Made by a program: the position numbers and the translations under genes. DNA of 64,000 bases from Roseomonas mucosa ATCC BAA-692 (GTDB taxonomy: Bacteria; Pseudomonadota; Alphaproteobacteria; Acetobacterales; Acetobacteraceae). The stretch spans positions 1-64,000 of the forward strand of contig NZ_JHWD01000007.1 of NCBI RefSeq assembly GCF_000622225.1, given 5' to 3'. The notes below the pieces were generated by a model. That model made no database searches and was not told the DNA's origin. It saw nothing but the letters and a program-made list of their open reading frames with translations. Shown here piece by piece: positions 34,211-42,595 of this stretch (the stretch's first letter is position 1; the number at the start of each line of letters is the position of its first letter).

Positions 34211-34999
34211 ATGGCATGGTTCCACGACAGGTCCTGCGCGCATTGCGGCGGCCGCAGCCCGCTTTCCGCCATCGGTCTCGGCGTCGCTGCCGGCGTCACC
34301 GCCGCGGCGGGCCTGCTGCTGGGCCGCAAGGTGCTGGCCACGGCGCGCACCGGCAAGGGCCATCCGCTGAAGCACCGCGCCCTGGACCTCGCCGCCGGCG
34401 CCATGCAGACGAAGTATCCGCTGGAGGCGATGAGCACCTACCTGAACGGCTTCCACATGTATGGGGACGACATGGGCCGGCAGGTGGAGGCGACGCATTT
34501 CTGCATCCATCTGCGGCACGACCTGCACCAGTGCGTGATCTTCGATTCCAACCGGCCGGATGCGCGGCTGATCGGCATCGAGTACATCATCAGCGAGGAG
34601 CGCTTCCGCAGCCTGCCGGAGGAGGAGAAGCGCCTCTGGCACAGCCACCACTACGAGGTGAAGTCGGGCCTGCTGGTGGCGCCCGGCATCCCGGAACTGG
34701 CCGAGCGGGCCTATTTCAAGGATCTCGTCTCGACCTACGGCAAGACCTTCCACAACTGGCAGTACGACCGGGACGATTTCCCCTATGGCATCCCGCAACT
34801 GATGATGGGCTTCACCGGCGACGGTCAGGCGCATCCGGAGATGGTCGAGGCGCGGGACCGCCGCCTGGGGATTTCCACGGACGAGCGGCGGCGCAAGCGG
34901 GAGGGCATCCCCATGCCAGAGGTCGCCGAGGGCGCCAATTCCTGGGAAGGCGGCCGCACCGTCCAGACCCGGCTGGAAGAGCTTCCCATGCGCCGGTAG
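34211..34999 (+). CDS. OBAP/DUF1264 family protein
   Basis: The 262-aa protein has an N-terminal hydrophobic segment (about residues 20-40, AIGLGVAAGVTAAAGLLLG) that may be a signal anchor. It then carries the oil-body-associated-protein (DUF1264) domain: PLEAMSTYLNGFHMYGDDMGRQVEATHFCIHLRHDLHQCVIFDSN, RLIGIEYIISEERFRSLPEEEKRLWHSHHYEVKSGLL, YGKTFHNWQYDRDDFPYGIPQLM. The repeated His/Cys residues look metal-binding. The bacterial role is unknown. A CxxC (SCAHCGG) precedes the membrane segment, which is unusual for the family. It is preceded by the mutM terminator. Confidence 0.85.
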   Translation: MAWFHDRSCAHCGGRSPLSAIGLGVAAGVTAAAGLLLGRKVLATARTGKGHPLKHRALDLAAGAMQTKYPLEAMSTYLNGFHMYGDDMGRQVEATHFCIHLRHDLHQCVIFDSNRPDARLIGIEYIISEERFRSLPEEEKRLWHSHHYEVKSGLLVAPGIPELAERAYFKDLVSTYGKTFHNWQYDRDDFPYGIPQLMMGFTGDGQAHPEMVEARDRRLGISTDERRRKREGIPMPEVAEGANSWEGGRTVQTRLEELPMRR

Positions 35000-35087
35000 C
35001 GGCTCCGGCCGAGCGCCCCGGGCCTCCGCTGGGCCGGGCGGGAGGCTCCCCGTATGGCCGGCGCGGCCTGGATCCGTCACCGCCCGC

Positions 35088-35109
35088 CATGTTGCGGATC
35101 GGTAACATG
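35088..35109. promoter_or_regulatory. Candidate operator upstream of the ACS-type transporter
   Basis: CATGTT-N10-AACATG is a perfect 6-bp inverted repeat with a 10-bp spacer, 140 bp upstream of the transporter start in an otherwise featureless gap (35000-35248). The spacing would suit a dimeric regulator, but no regulator gene is adjacent. It may be chance. Confidence 0.3.
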
Positions 35110-35248
35110 ATCTGGTTCCCGCATTGGCTTATCCTCGTACGGCACTCCTGAATCCGTCTCTGTTCCGGGCGAGGCGAGGTCCCCTTGCATGCGCGAAGCC
35201 GGCATCCGGCAAGGGAAGCGGGGTGCGAACCAAGATCGAGGAAGCATC

Positions 35249-36550
35249 GTGGTCCATGAGAAACAGGTGATCTCCAAGATCACCCGGCGCCTGATCCCCT
35301 TTCTGGGGATCATCTACCTGATCGCCTATATCGACCGGCAGAACGTCAGCTATGCCAAGCTGCAGATGGTCGGCGCGCTCGGCCTGTCGGAATACGCCTA
35401 TGGCCTCGGCGCCTCCCTCTTCTTCATCGGCTATTTCCTCTTCGAGGTGCCGAGCAACATCTTCCTGGAGAAGTTCGGCGCGCCGCGCTGGTTCGCGCGC
35501 ATCATGGTCACCTGGGGCGCCGTCACCATCGCCCTCGCCTATACGCAGGGCACCACGATGTTCTACATCCTGCGCTTCCTGCTGGGCGTCTGCGAGGCCG
35601 GCTTCTTCCCCGGCGTGCTCTACCTCCTGACGCTGTGGTACCCGCATGAATACCGCGGGCGCATGGTCGGCTCCTTCATGGTCTTCAGCGCCTTCGCCAA
35701 CGCCATCGGCGCGCCGATCGGCGGCATGCTGCTCGACCTCGACGGGCTTGGCGGCCACCAGGGCTGGCAGTGGGTCTTCCTGGTCACGGGCGTGCCCGCC
35801 ATCGTGATGGGCATCGCGACGCTCTTCTACCTCGACCGCGGGCCGCAGGAATCCCGCATCCTGTCGCAGGAGGAGAAGGACTGGCTGGCGCGCCGCCTCT
35901 CGGACGAGACGCAGCGCATGCGCAAGACCGAGCACAAGAACCCCCTCGCCGTGCTGGGGGACCGGCGGGTGTTGCTGATGTCGCTCTACTACGTCGCCTT
36001 CCCGCTCGGCGCCTATGGGCTCAGTTACTGGCTGCCGACTATCGTGAAGGGCTTCGGCGTCAGCAACACCGCCAATGGCTGGATCAACGTGATCCCCTGG
36101 CTGCTGGTGGCGCTCGGCCTCTATGCCTGGCCCAAGTTCGCCGCCGGGAAGAGCCCCACCGCCTTCATCGTCATCCCCGCTTTGTTCGGCGCCGCCTGCC
36201 TCGTGCTCAGCGTCTATGTGCCGGACAACACGCTGCGCTTCGTCTTCCTCTGCGGCGCGGCGGTCGGGATCTTCGCGCCGCAGCCGGTGCTCTGGGCCAT
36301 CCCCTCGGCCTTCCTGACCGGCGCCTCGGCGGCGGCGGGGCTCGCGGCGATCAACTCGGTCGGCAATCTCGGCGGCTTCATCGCCCAGAACGCGATCCCC
36401 TGGATCCGCGACAGCACGGGCAGCAACACGACGCCGATGCTCTTCCTTGCGGCCTGCCTGGTGGTGGGCGCGCTGATGACCTTCCTGGTCATGAGCGTGA
36501 TCCGGCGCCACGGGGTGCGGGAGATCAAGGTGGCCGAGGCGGCCCTGTAG
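35249..36550 (+). CDS. MFS transporter, anion:cation symporter (ACS) family
   Basis: The protein is about 433 aa with 12 transmembrane helices. It starts with the ACS family pattern ITRRLIPFLGIIYLIAYIDRQNVSYAKLQM and has YFLFEVPSNIFLEKFGAPRWFARIMVTWG, RFLLGVCEAGFFPGVLYLLTLWYP and GWQWVFLVTGVPAIVMG. Relatives import tartrate, phthalate, hexuronates or related organic acids by proton symport. Start GTG 35249 is preferred over ATG 35189 because GAGGAAG (35238-35244) precedes it and conserved sequence begins soon after. A bidirectional hairpin terminator follows the stop. Confidence 0.9.
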   Translation: MVHEKQVISKITRRLIPFLGIIYLIAYIDRQNVSYAKLQMVGALGLSEYAYGLGASLFFIGYFLFEVPSNIFLEKFGAPRWFARIMVTWGAVTIALAYTQGTTMFYILRFLLGVCEAGFFPGVLYLLTLWYPHEYRGRMVGSFMVFSAFANAIGAPIGGMLLDLDGLGGHQGWQWVFLVTGVPAIVMGIATLFYLDRGPQESRILSQEEKDWLARRLSDETQRMRKTEHKNPLAVLGDRRVLLMSLYYVAFPLGAYGLSYWLPTIVKGFGVSNTANGWINVIPWLLVALGLYAWPKFAAGKSPTAFIVIPALFGAACLVLSVYVPDNTLRFVFLCGAAVGIFAPQPVLWAIPSAFLTGASAAAGLAAINSVGNLGGFIAQNAIPWIRDSTGSNTTPMLFLAACLVVGALMTFLVMSVIRRHGVREIKVAEAAL

Positions 36551-36561
36551 CCACCACGGCC

Positions 36562-36587
36562 GGGGATGCCGTCCGGGCGGCATCCCC
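36562..36587. terminator. Bidirectional hairpin between convergent MFS and GNAT genes
   Basis: The 10-bp perfect stem GGGGATGCCG (36562-36571) / CGGCATCCCC (36578-36587) has a 6-nt loop. It lies just after the transporter stop and before the convergent acetyltransferase stop, so it can terminate both. Confidence 0.7.
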
Positions 36588-36593
36588 TTCGCC

Positions 36594-37061
36594 TCAGCCC
36601 TCGAGTGGCTTGCGCATGTGGACGATCACCCCGCCCGTCCAGGTCTCTTCCCTCTCCACCTCATAGCCCAGGCGCCGGTAGAGGTGGATGTTCTCCGCAA
36701 AGCGCTGGTTGGTGTAGAGCCGGACCTGCCCATACCCCTCCGCACGGGCCACCGCCTCGGCATGGGCGACCAGGAAGCGGCCCAGCCCCTGGCCCTGATG
36801 CGCCGGCAGCACCGCGACATTCTCGATCATCAGGTGGTCCGGCTCCAGGATCATCTCCACCAGCCCGGCCAGCACATCACCCTGGTGCAGCAGGCCGATC
36901 CGATGCCCCTTGCGCAGAGCTTCGGCGTAATCCGCCGTCATCGGCCAGGGCTCGCGCCCGATGAGTGGGACCCATCGGGCATAGGCCGCGCGAGACAGGG
37001 CGCGGATCGCCCCGGCATCCGTCACGACGGCGCTACGCAGGGTCGGAATCTCGCTGGTCAC
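36594..37061 (-). CDS. GNAT-family N-acetyltransferase
   Basis: The 155-aa acyl-CoA-dependent acetyltransferase shows LVEMILEPDHLMIENVAVLPAHQGQGLGRFLVAHAEAVARAEGYGQVRLYTNQRFAENIHLYRRLGYEVE. This contains the V-x2-x-x-Q-G-x-G-L-G acetyl-CoA motif A and the late-strand YRRLGY block. The start is GTG 37061, with GGAG 7 nt upstream; an ATG at 37106 is in frame. Substrate is unknown. The 206-bp gap toward bluB contains no clear gene. Confidence 0.88.
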   Translation of the reverse strand: MTSEIPTLRSAVVTDAGAIRALSRAAYARWVPLIGREPWPMTADYAEALRKGHRIGLLHQGDVLAGLVEMILEPDHLMIENVAVLPAHQGQGLGRFLVAHAEAVARAEGYGQVRLYTNQRFAENIHLYRRLGYEVEREETWTGGVIVHMRKPLEG

Positions 37062-37312
37062 AGGGTATCTCCGCTGGAAGCCAGGCCAGCGGAAGGCATG
37101 AAACATCCCGCCGACCGGTGGTGGGCAGGAAGTCCGGGTCGGCGGGTCGTGAAGGACGCTAACGCCCCTTCGGCCGACCTCGCACTAGAAACAGCGCAGC
37201 GCCCACGCCCTGGATGCAGGGCCGACGTCGCATCGACATCGAGGAAGGTGGGCGGCGCATGCCCCACATTGCGTTGTGGCCCGCCCTCGCTGTCAACGAT
37301 TCGATGCCGTGA

Positions 37313-37960
37313 TCAGCGCCGCAGCAGCCGCTCCGCGATGGGCCGGCGCTTCTCCCAGCCCAGCCGCTCCAGCTCCGGCGAGGCTTCCTCCGCTTCCGGC
37401 CAGCCGAGGCAGAGATAGCCGATGAACAGCCAGTCCCCCGGCACATCCAGCACCCGCCGCACCGCCGCCGGATCGAGGATGGAGACCCAGCCCAGGCCCA
37501 CCCCCTCGGCCCGCGCCGCCAGCCAGAGCGTGTGCAGCGCCATCACGGCGGAATAGGCCACGGTCTCCGGCATGGTTTCCCGGCCGAGCCCATGGCCCTG
37601 CGTCGGGTCGCCCTCCGCGAAGAGGGCGAGGTGGCAGGGCGCCTCTTCCAGCCCGGCGAGCTTCAGCCCCGCATAGAGCCCGGCCCGCTCCTCCGCCTGC
37701 CCGGCCAGGGCCGCGGCGTTGCAGCGGGCGAAATCCGCCCGGATCGCGGCGCGCCGTGCCGGGTCCTCCACCAGCACGAAGCGCCAGGGCTGGCTCAGCC
37801 CCACCGAGGGGGCGAGGTTCGCCAGTTCCAGCAGGCGCTCCAGCAGCCCCTCCGGCAGGGGGTCGCGGCGGAAATGGCGCACGTCACGCCGCCAGCGGAA
37901 CAGGGCCCGCAGATCCGCCCGGAAGGCTTCGTCGAAACGCGGCGCATCGGCTTTCGGCAT
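37313..37960 (-). CDS. bluB: 5,6-Dimethylbenzimidazole synthase BluB
   Basis: BluB is the flavin-destructase that converts FMNH2 and O2 into dimethylbenzimidazole, the lower axial ligand of vitamin B12. The 215-aa nitroreductase-fold protein has FRWRRDVRHFRRDPLPEG, LANLAPSVGLSQPWRFVLVEDP and GLGRETMPETVAYSAVMALHTLWLAARAEGVGLGWVSILDP, all characteristic of BluB. It fits with cobS/cobT elsewhere in the window for the aerobic B12 pathway. It starts 48 bp after the AbrB-like gene stop, so it is probably expressed with that gene; no cobalamin riboswitch fits in the gap. Confidence 0.92.
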   Translation of the reverse strand: MPKADAPRFDEAFRADLRALFRWRRDVRHFRRDPLPEGLLERLLELANLAPSVGLSQPWRFVLVEDPARRAAIRADFARCNAAALAGQAEERAGLYAGLKLAGLEEAPCHLALFAEGDPTQGHGLGRETMPETVAYSAVMALHTLWLAARAEGVGLGWVSILDPAAVRRVLDVPGDWLFIGYLCLGWPEAEEASPELERLGWEKRRPIAERLLRR

Positions 37961-38008
37961 GGCGAGGCTTCTACGCCCTTCGCCCCGGCGCCTCCAGGAA
38001 GCCGCGCG

Positions 38009-39118
38009 TCAGACCACCGGCACGTCCCGCATCCCGCCATGGCGTGCGACCAGCCGGGCGATGACGGGGCCGAGCAGGATCACGATCACCAGCCGGACCG
38101 CCTGGAGGGCCATGACGAAGGACAGGTCCACCTGGCTGGAGGCGGCGATGACCGCCACGGAATCGATGCCGCCCGGGCTGGTGGCGAGGTAGGCGGTCAG
38201 CGGGTCGATGCCCACCAGATGCGTCAGCATCGCCGCCAGCCCGCCGCAGAAGCCCATCAGCAGCAGGATCGAGACGGCGATGCGCGGCATGGCGCGCAGT
38301 GCATGCATCAGCACGCTGCGGGTGAAGCTGAGGCCGATGCGCCAGCCCAGCACCGTGTAGCTGATGGCCAGGAGCCATTCGGGAAGCTGGATGTCCAGCA
38401 GGCCGGTGGCATGCAGCGCCGCCCCGGCCAGCATCGGCACCAGAAGCGGCCCGGCCGGGATGCGCGACCACTGCCCCAGGAAGCCGCCGCCGAAGGCCAG
38501 CAGCAGCGTGCCGAGGAAGGAGAAGGGATCGAGCGGCGGGAACCAGGCGACGGCCTGCACCGGCGCCCCGGAGGTGTCCACCCAGATCCGCGCGATGAGC
38601 GAGGCCGCGATCGCCACGAAGGCCACCCGCAGGTACTGCATGAAGGCCACCAGCCGGGCATCGGCGCCGAAGGCCTGGGCCATCAGCACCATGGCCGAGG
38701 CGGCGCCGGGGGTGGAACCCCAGACCGCGGTGGTACCCGGCAGCACGCCCCAGCGGCTCATCAGGAAGCCCAGCACGCTGCTCGCCGCCAGGGTGGACAG
38801 CACCACGCCCAGGAAGAGCGGCCAGTCGGACAGGAAGGTCTGGATGATCCCGGCGGTGATGGAGACCGCCACCAGCGCGCCGACGACGCCCTGCACGCCG
38901 GTGAAGGCGAATTTCGGCATGCGCAGCGAGGCGCCGCCCACCGCCACCAGGATCGCCGCCACCATGGGGCCGAGCAGCAGGGAGGCCGGCAGGCCGGTGG
39001 TCATCAGCGCGGCGGAAAGCAGCACCGAGAGGAGCAGGAGGATCACCCAGGAGGCGGGCACCGGCAGCCGGCTCAGCAGGCCCTTGGCGGCGGGAGGGGG
39101 AACCTGCTGGCGTGTCAC
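38009..39118 (-). CDS. AbrB-family membrane transporter
   Basis: The 369-aa membrane protein is an AbrB/PF05145-type duplicated transporter (old name ammonia monooxygenase). It has about ten transmembrane segments in two repeats, including LPASLLLGPMVAAILVAVGGASLRMPKF, TTAVWGSTPGAASAMVLMAQAFGADARLVAFMQYLRVAFVAIAASLIARI and TAYLATSPGGIDSVAVIAASSQVDLSFVMALQAVRL. The GSTPGAASAM and TSPGGIDSVAV repeats are the family signature. Start GTG 39118 (VTRQQVPPP). It lies between glmS and bluB on the same strand. Substrate is unknown; linkage to bluB could hint at B12-related transport but is weak. Confidence 0.87.
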   Translation of the reverse strand: MTRQQVPPPAAKGLLSRLPVPASWVILLLLSVLLSAALMTTGLPASLLLGPMVAAILVAVGGASLRMPKFAFTGVQGVVGALVAVSITAGIIQTFLSDWPLFLGVVLSTLAASSVLGFLMSRWGVLPGTTAVWGSTPGAASAMVLMAQAFGADARLVAFMQYLRVAFVAIAASLIARIWVDTSGAPVQAVAWFPPLDPFSFLGTLLLAFGGGFLGQWSRIPAGPLLVPMLAGAALHATGLLDIQLPEWLLAISYTVLGWRIGLSFTRSVLMHALRAMPRIAVSILLLMGFCGGLAAMLTHLVGIDPLTAYLATSPGGIDSVAVIAASSQVDLSFVMALQAVRLVIVILLGPVIARLVARHGGMRDVPVV

Positions 39119-39146
39119 GTCGGGTGAGCCTTTTCTTTTTCGTCTC

Positions 39147-39174
39147 GCCCCCGCCCTGCGGGCGGGCGGGGGGC
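39147..39174 (-). other. Hairpin between glmS and the AbrB-like gene
   Basis: GCCCCCGCCC (39147-39156) can pair with GGGCGGG plus flanking G residues (39160-39173) around a TGC loop, next to a TTTTCTTTTT run at 39131-39140 on the plus strand. On the coding (minus) strand it follows glmS by 10 bp and could be an imperfect terminator or processing site. Confidence 0.45.
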
Positions 39175-39183
39175 CGGTCCGGC

Positions 39184-41007
39184 CTACTCCACCGTCACCG
39201 CCTTGGCGAGGTTGCGCGGCTGGTCCACGTCGGTGCCCTTCAGCACGGCGACGTGATAGGCCAGCATCTGCACCGGGATCGCGTGCAGGATCGGTGCCAC
39301 GAAGGGATCGACCGTCGGCAGCACGACCACGCGCTCGGCGAAGCGGCGCAGCACCGGCGCCCCTTCCGCATCGGTGAAGGCGATGATCCGCCCGCCGCGC
39401 GCCGCCGCCTCCTGGAGGTTGGAGGCCGTCTTCTCGAAGAGCGGTCCACCGGGGCAGAGGGCGATCACCGGCACGGCGGGATCGATCAGCGCGATCGGCC
39501 CGTGCTTCATCTCGCCCGCCGCATAGCCCTCGGCATGGATGTAGGAGAGCTCCTTGAGCTTCAGCGCCCCTTCCATGGCGATGGGGAAGAGCGAGCCGCG
39601 CGCCAGGTAGAGCACGTCCCGCGCCTTTGCCACCTCGGCGGCCACGGCCTCGATTTCGCTGGAATCCTCCAGCAGCCGCGCGGCGTGTTCCGGCACTTCC
39701 AGAAGCGCCGCGGTCAGCCGCGTCTCCTCCTCGGCGGAGAGCGTGCCGCGCGCCCGGGCGAAGCCGATGGCCATGCAGGCCAGCACCGAGAGCTGCGCGG
39801 TGAAGGCCTTGGTCGAGGCGACGCCGATCTCCGGCCCAGCCACGGTCAGCAACGTGGCATCGGCGTCGCGCGACATGCTGCTTTCGGGCACGTTGACCAC
39901 GGCGAGGGCAGACTGCCCCTGTCCACGCAGCAGGCGCATGGCGGCGAGCGTGTCCGCCGTTTCGCCGGACTGCGAGACGAAGAGCGCCGCGCCGCCTTCC
40001 GGCACCGGCGGATCGCGGTAGCGCAGTTCGCTCGCCACGTCGGAATCCACCGCCAGCCGCGCCAGGGATTCGATCCAGTAGCGCCCGACCTGCGCCGCCA
40101 GGAAGGCGGAACCGCAGCCGGAGAGCCAGAGGCGCGGCAGGCGCACCGGGTCGAAGGGCAGCACGGGCAGCGCCACGGCGCGGGAGCCGGGATCGACATA
40201 CTGGTGGAGCGTGTCGCCGATCACCACCGGGTGCTCGTGCAGCTCCTTCTCCATGAAGTGGCGGTAGTTGCCCTTGCCCACCGCGGCGCCGGAGAAGGCG
40301 GTGACCTTCACCGCGCGCTCGGCCGGCCGGTCCTGGACATCGAAGAACCGCGCGTCCCGGTCGGAGACGGCGACCCAGTCGCCTTCCTCCAGATAGGCGA
40401 TGCGGCGGGTCAGCGGCGCCAGCGCCAGGGCATCGGAGCCGACGAACATCTCGCCCTCGCCATAGCCTACGGCCAGCGGCGCGCCCTGCCGCGCGGCCAG
40501 CAGCTTGTGCGGGTGCCCGGCGAAGATGGCGGCCAGGGCGAAGGCGCCCCGCACCCGCTTCAGCGCGCCGGAGAAGGCCTCCTCCGGCTCCTGCCCTTCC
40601 GCCAGGTTGCGGTCCAGCAGCCGGGCGAAGGTCTCGGTGTCGGTCTCCGTCTCGAATTCGGCGCCCTGCGCCTCCAGCTCGGCGCGCAGCTCGGCATGGT
40701 TCTCGATGATGCCGTTGTGCACCACGGAGACACGCTTCGTGCCGTGCGGATGCGCGTTGCGCTCGGTCGGCGCGCCATGCGTGGCCCAGCGCGTGTGGCC
40801 GATGCCGGTGCGCCCTTCCAGCGGCTCGCGCTCCAGCACATGGGCGAGGTTCACCAGCTTGCCCTCGGCCCGGCGCCGGTCGATATGGCCGTTGACCAGC
40901 GTGGCGATGCCGGCGCTGTCGTAGCCACGGTACTCCAGGCGCCGCAGCGCCTCCAGCAGGCGCGGGGCGGCGTCCTGCTGCCCCACCACACCGACGATGC
41001 CGCACAT
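39184..41007 (-). CDS. glmS: Glutamine-fructose-6-phosphate aminotransferase (isomerizing)
   Basis: GlmS makes glucosamine-6-phosphate from fructose-6-phosphate and glutamine, the first step to UDP-GlcNAc. The 607-aa protein has the N-terminal nucleophile Cys2 in MCGIVGVVGQ, glutaminase landmarks LEYRGYDSAGIA and GHTRWATHG, and two SIS isomerase domains (SQSGETADTLAAM; ESSMSRDADATL). It ends in DQPRNLAKAVTVE. It starts 3 bp downstream of the glmU stop, so both are in one operon; no glmS ribozyme is expected or seen. Confidence 0.98.
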   Translation of the reverse strand: MCGIVGVVGQQDAAPRLLEALRRLEYRGYDSAGIATLVNGHIDRRRAEGKLVNLAHVLEREPLEGRTGIGHTRWATHGAPTERNAHPHGTKRVSVVHNGIIENHAELRAELEAQGAEFETETDTETFARLLDRNLAEGQEPEEAFSGALKRVRGAFALAAIFAGHPHKLLAARQGAPLAVGYGEGEMFVGSDALALAPLTRRIAYLEEGDWVAVSDRDARFFDVQDRPAERAVKVTAFSGAAVGKGNYRHFMEKELHEHPVVIGDTLHQYVDPGSRAVALPVLPFDPVRLPRLWLSGCGSAFLAAQVGRYWIESLARLAVDSDVASELRYRDPPVPEGGAALFVSQSGETADTLAAMRLLRGQGQSALAVVNVPESSMSRDADATLLTVAGPEIGVASTKAFTAQLSVLACMAIGFARARGTLSAEEETRLTAALLEVPEHAARLLEDSSEIEAVAAEVAKARDVLYLARGSLFPIAMEGALKLKELSYIHAEGYAAGEMKHGPIALIDPAVPVIALCPGGPLFEKTASNLQEAAARGGRIIAFTDAEGAPVLRRFAERVVVLPTVDPFVAPILHAIPVQMLAYHVAVLKGTDVDQPRNLAKAVTVE

Positions 41008-41010
41008 GTC

Positions 41011-42351
41011 CTAGCGCTTCTCCCTGCGCCCCATGGCGCGCGACCGGGCGGCGCGGAATTCCGCGGCGCGACCGGGTTTCTCTTCCTGCCGGGCCCGGCC
41101 GAAGACCATGGCATCCGGCGCCACATCCGCCGTCACCGTGCTGCCGGCCGCGACAAAGGCGCCGTCCCCCAGGGTGAGCGGCGCGACCAGCGTGCTGTTG
41201 GAGCCGATGAAGCTGCCCGCCCCGATGCGGGTGGGATGCTTGGCGAAGCCGTCGTAGTTGCAGGTGATGGTGCCGGCCCCGATATTGGCGCCCGCCCCGA
41301 TCGCGGCGTCGCCCAGATAGGCGAGATGGTTCGCCTTGGCGCCCTCGCCAAGCACGGCGTTCTTCAGCTCGACGAAATTGCCGACATGGGCGCGGCGTTC
41401 CACCACCGTGCCGGGGCGCAGACGGGCGAAGGGGCCGATCACCGCCCCCTGCCGCAGGGTGCAGCCCTCCAGGTGGGAGAAGGCGCGGATCTCGACCTCG
41501 TCCTCCACGCGCACGCCCGGACCGAAGACCACGTCCGGCCCCACGGTGACGTCGCGGCCCAGCACCGTGTCGTGGCAGAGCGTCACGCTTTCCGGCCGGA
41601 TCAGCGTGGCGCCGTTCTCCATGGCGGCGAGGCGCAGGCGCCCCTGCACCGTGGCCTCGGCCCCGGCCAGTTCGGCGCGGCTGTTCACGCCCCGGCACTC
41701 GGCCTCGCTGCCCTCCACCGCCACGGCGCGGCGGCCATCGGCGCGGCACAGGGCGACGAGGTCGGTCAGGTAGTATTCCCCGGCGGCGTTGTCATTGCGA
41801 ACCCGGCGCAGCCAGGGGAACAGGTCCGTGCCGGCGGCGCAGACCACCCCGGCATTGCACAGGTTGACCGCACGCTCCGCCTCGGTGGCGTCCTTGAACT
41901 CGACGATGCGGGCGATGCCGCCATCGGGATGCGGCAGCACGCGGCCATAGCGCGCCGGATCGGCCGGGCGCATGGCCAGCAGGGCGAGGTCCGCCCCCTC
42001 CCGCCGCGCCGCCTGCAGGCGGCGCATGGTCTCGCCGGCGATCAGCGGGTTGTCGGCATAGAGGACGGCGACATCGCCCTCGAATCCCTCCAGCACCGTG
42101 GCGGCCTGCAGCGCCGCATGGGCAGTGCCCAGGCGCTCCTCCTGCACCACGCAGGGATAGGGGTCGGCGAGGTCGGCCACCGCCTGCATGTCCGGCCCGA
42201 TGACCACCACGATATGGTCGAAGGCTTCCTCGCAGGCGGCGATCAGGTGGCTGAGCATGGGTCGGCCCGCCAGCGGGTGGAGGGCCTTGGGGAGGCTCGA
42301 ACGCATCCGCGTCCCGAGACCGGCGGCGAGAAGAATGGCGGCGGAGGGCAT
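41011..42351 (-). CDS. glmU: Bifunctional GlmU (N-acetylglucosamine-1-phosphate uridyltransferase / glucosamine-1-phosphate acetyltransferase)
   Basis: GlmU completes UDP-GlcNAc synthesis in the cytosol. The 446-aa protein starts AAILLAAGLGTRMRSSLPKALHPLAGRPML, the nucleotidyltransferase signature with the catalytic Arg and Lys. It shows YADNPLI instead of the more common YGDVPL, and the C-terminal left-handed beta-helix with hexapeptide repeats (GDAAIGAGANIGAGTITCNYDGFAKHPTRIGAGSFIGSNSTLVAPL). ATG 42351 is the conserved start; the open frame to 42807 is spurious. It overlaps no neighbour and is divergent from gph. Confidence 0.97.
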   Translation of the reverse strand: MPSAAILLAAGLGTRMRSSLPKALHPLAGRPMLSHLIAACEEAFDHIVVVIGPDMQAVADLADPYPCVVQEERLGTAHAALQAATVLEGFEGDVAVLYADNPLIAGETMRRLQAARREGADLALLAMRPADPARYGRVLPHPDGGIARIVEFKDATEAERAVNLCNAGVVCAAGTDLFPWLRRVRNDNAAGEYYLTDLVALCRADGRRAVAVEGSEAECRGVNSRAELAGAEATVQGRLRLAAMENGATLIRPESVTLCHDTVLGRDVTVGPDVVFGPGVRVEDEVEIRAFSHLEGCTLRQGAVIGPFARLRPGTVVERRAHVGNFVELKNAVLGEGAKANHLAYLGDAAIGAGANIGAGTITCNYDGFAKHPTRIGAGSFIGSNSTLVAPLTLGDGAFVAAGSTVTADVAPDAMVFGRARQEEKPGRAAEFRAARSRAMGRREKR

Positions 42352-42595
42352 CTTGGCCCATGGACCTAGCCCCCGCCCCCCGTCCCGTCCAGCGCCAGGG
42401 GACGTTCCGGGGCGTCCGGGGTTTTCAAACCTTGTTGCCGGCTGTGACGGACCTCCTGTGGCAGCCCGCGGGGAAGATCCTCCGGCCCAGGCTCCGCCGC
42501 GCCACGGAACCCGGCGGGCGCATGGCGGCGGGCGCATGGCAGCGGCGGGTCCTGGCGTCGAGACGCGCCCTCCCTGCCCGGCTAGGCTCGGCCGC

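Noticed and set aside
37107-37312. Possible small gene between the GNAT gene and bluB
   Set aside because: Open frames are short, lack a ribosome-binding site and conserved-looking sequence.
37961-38008. Cobalamin riboswitch before bluB
   Set aside because: Only 48 bp separate bluB from the preceding gene, too short for the ~200-nt element, and no B12-box was seen.
40940-41070. glmS ribozyme
   Set aside because: The glmS start lies 3 bp after glmU; no room for it, and the ribozyme is characteristic of Gram-positive bacteria.
39112-42369. Plus-strand open frame of over 1000 codons opposite glmS and glmU
   Set aside because: It is antisense to two highly conserved genes and lacks any recognisable domain; no ribosome-binding site at its start.
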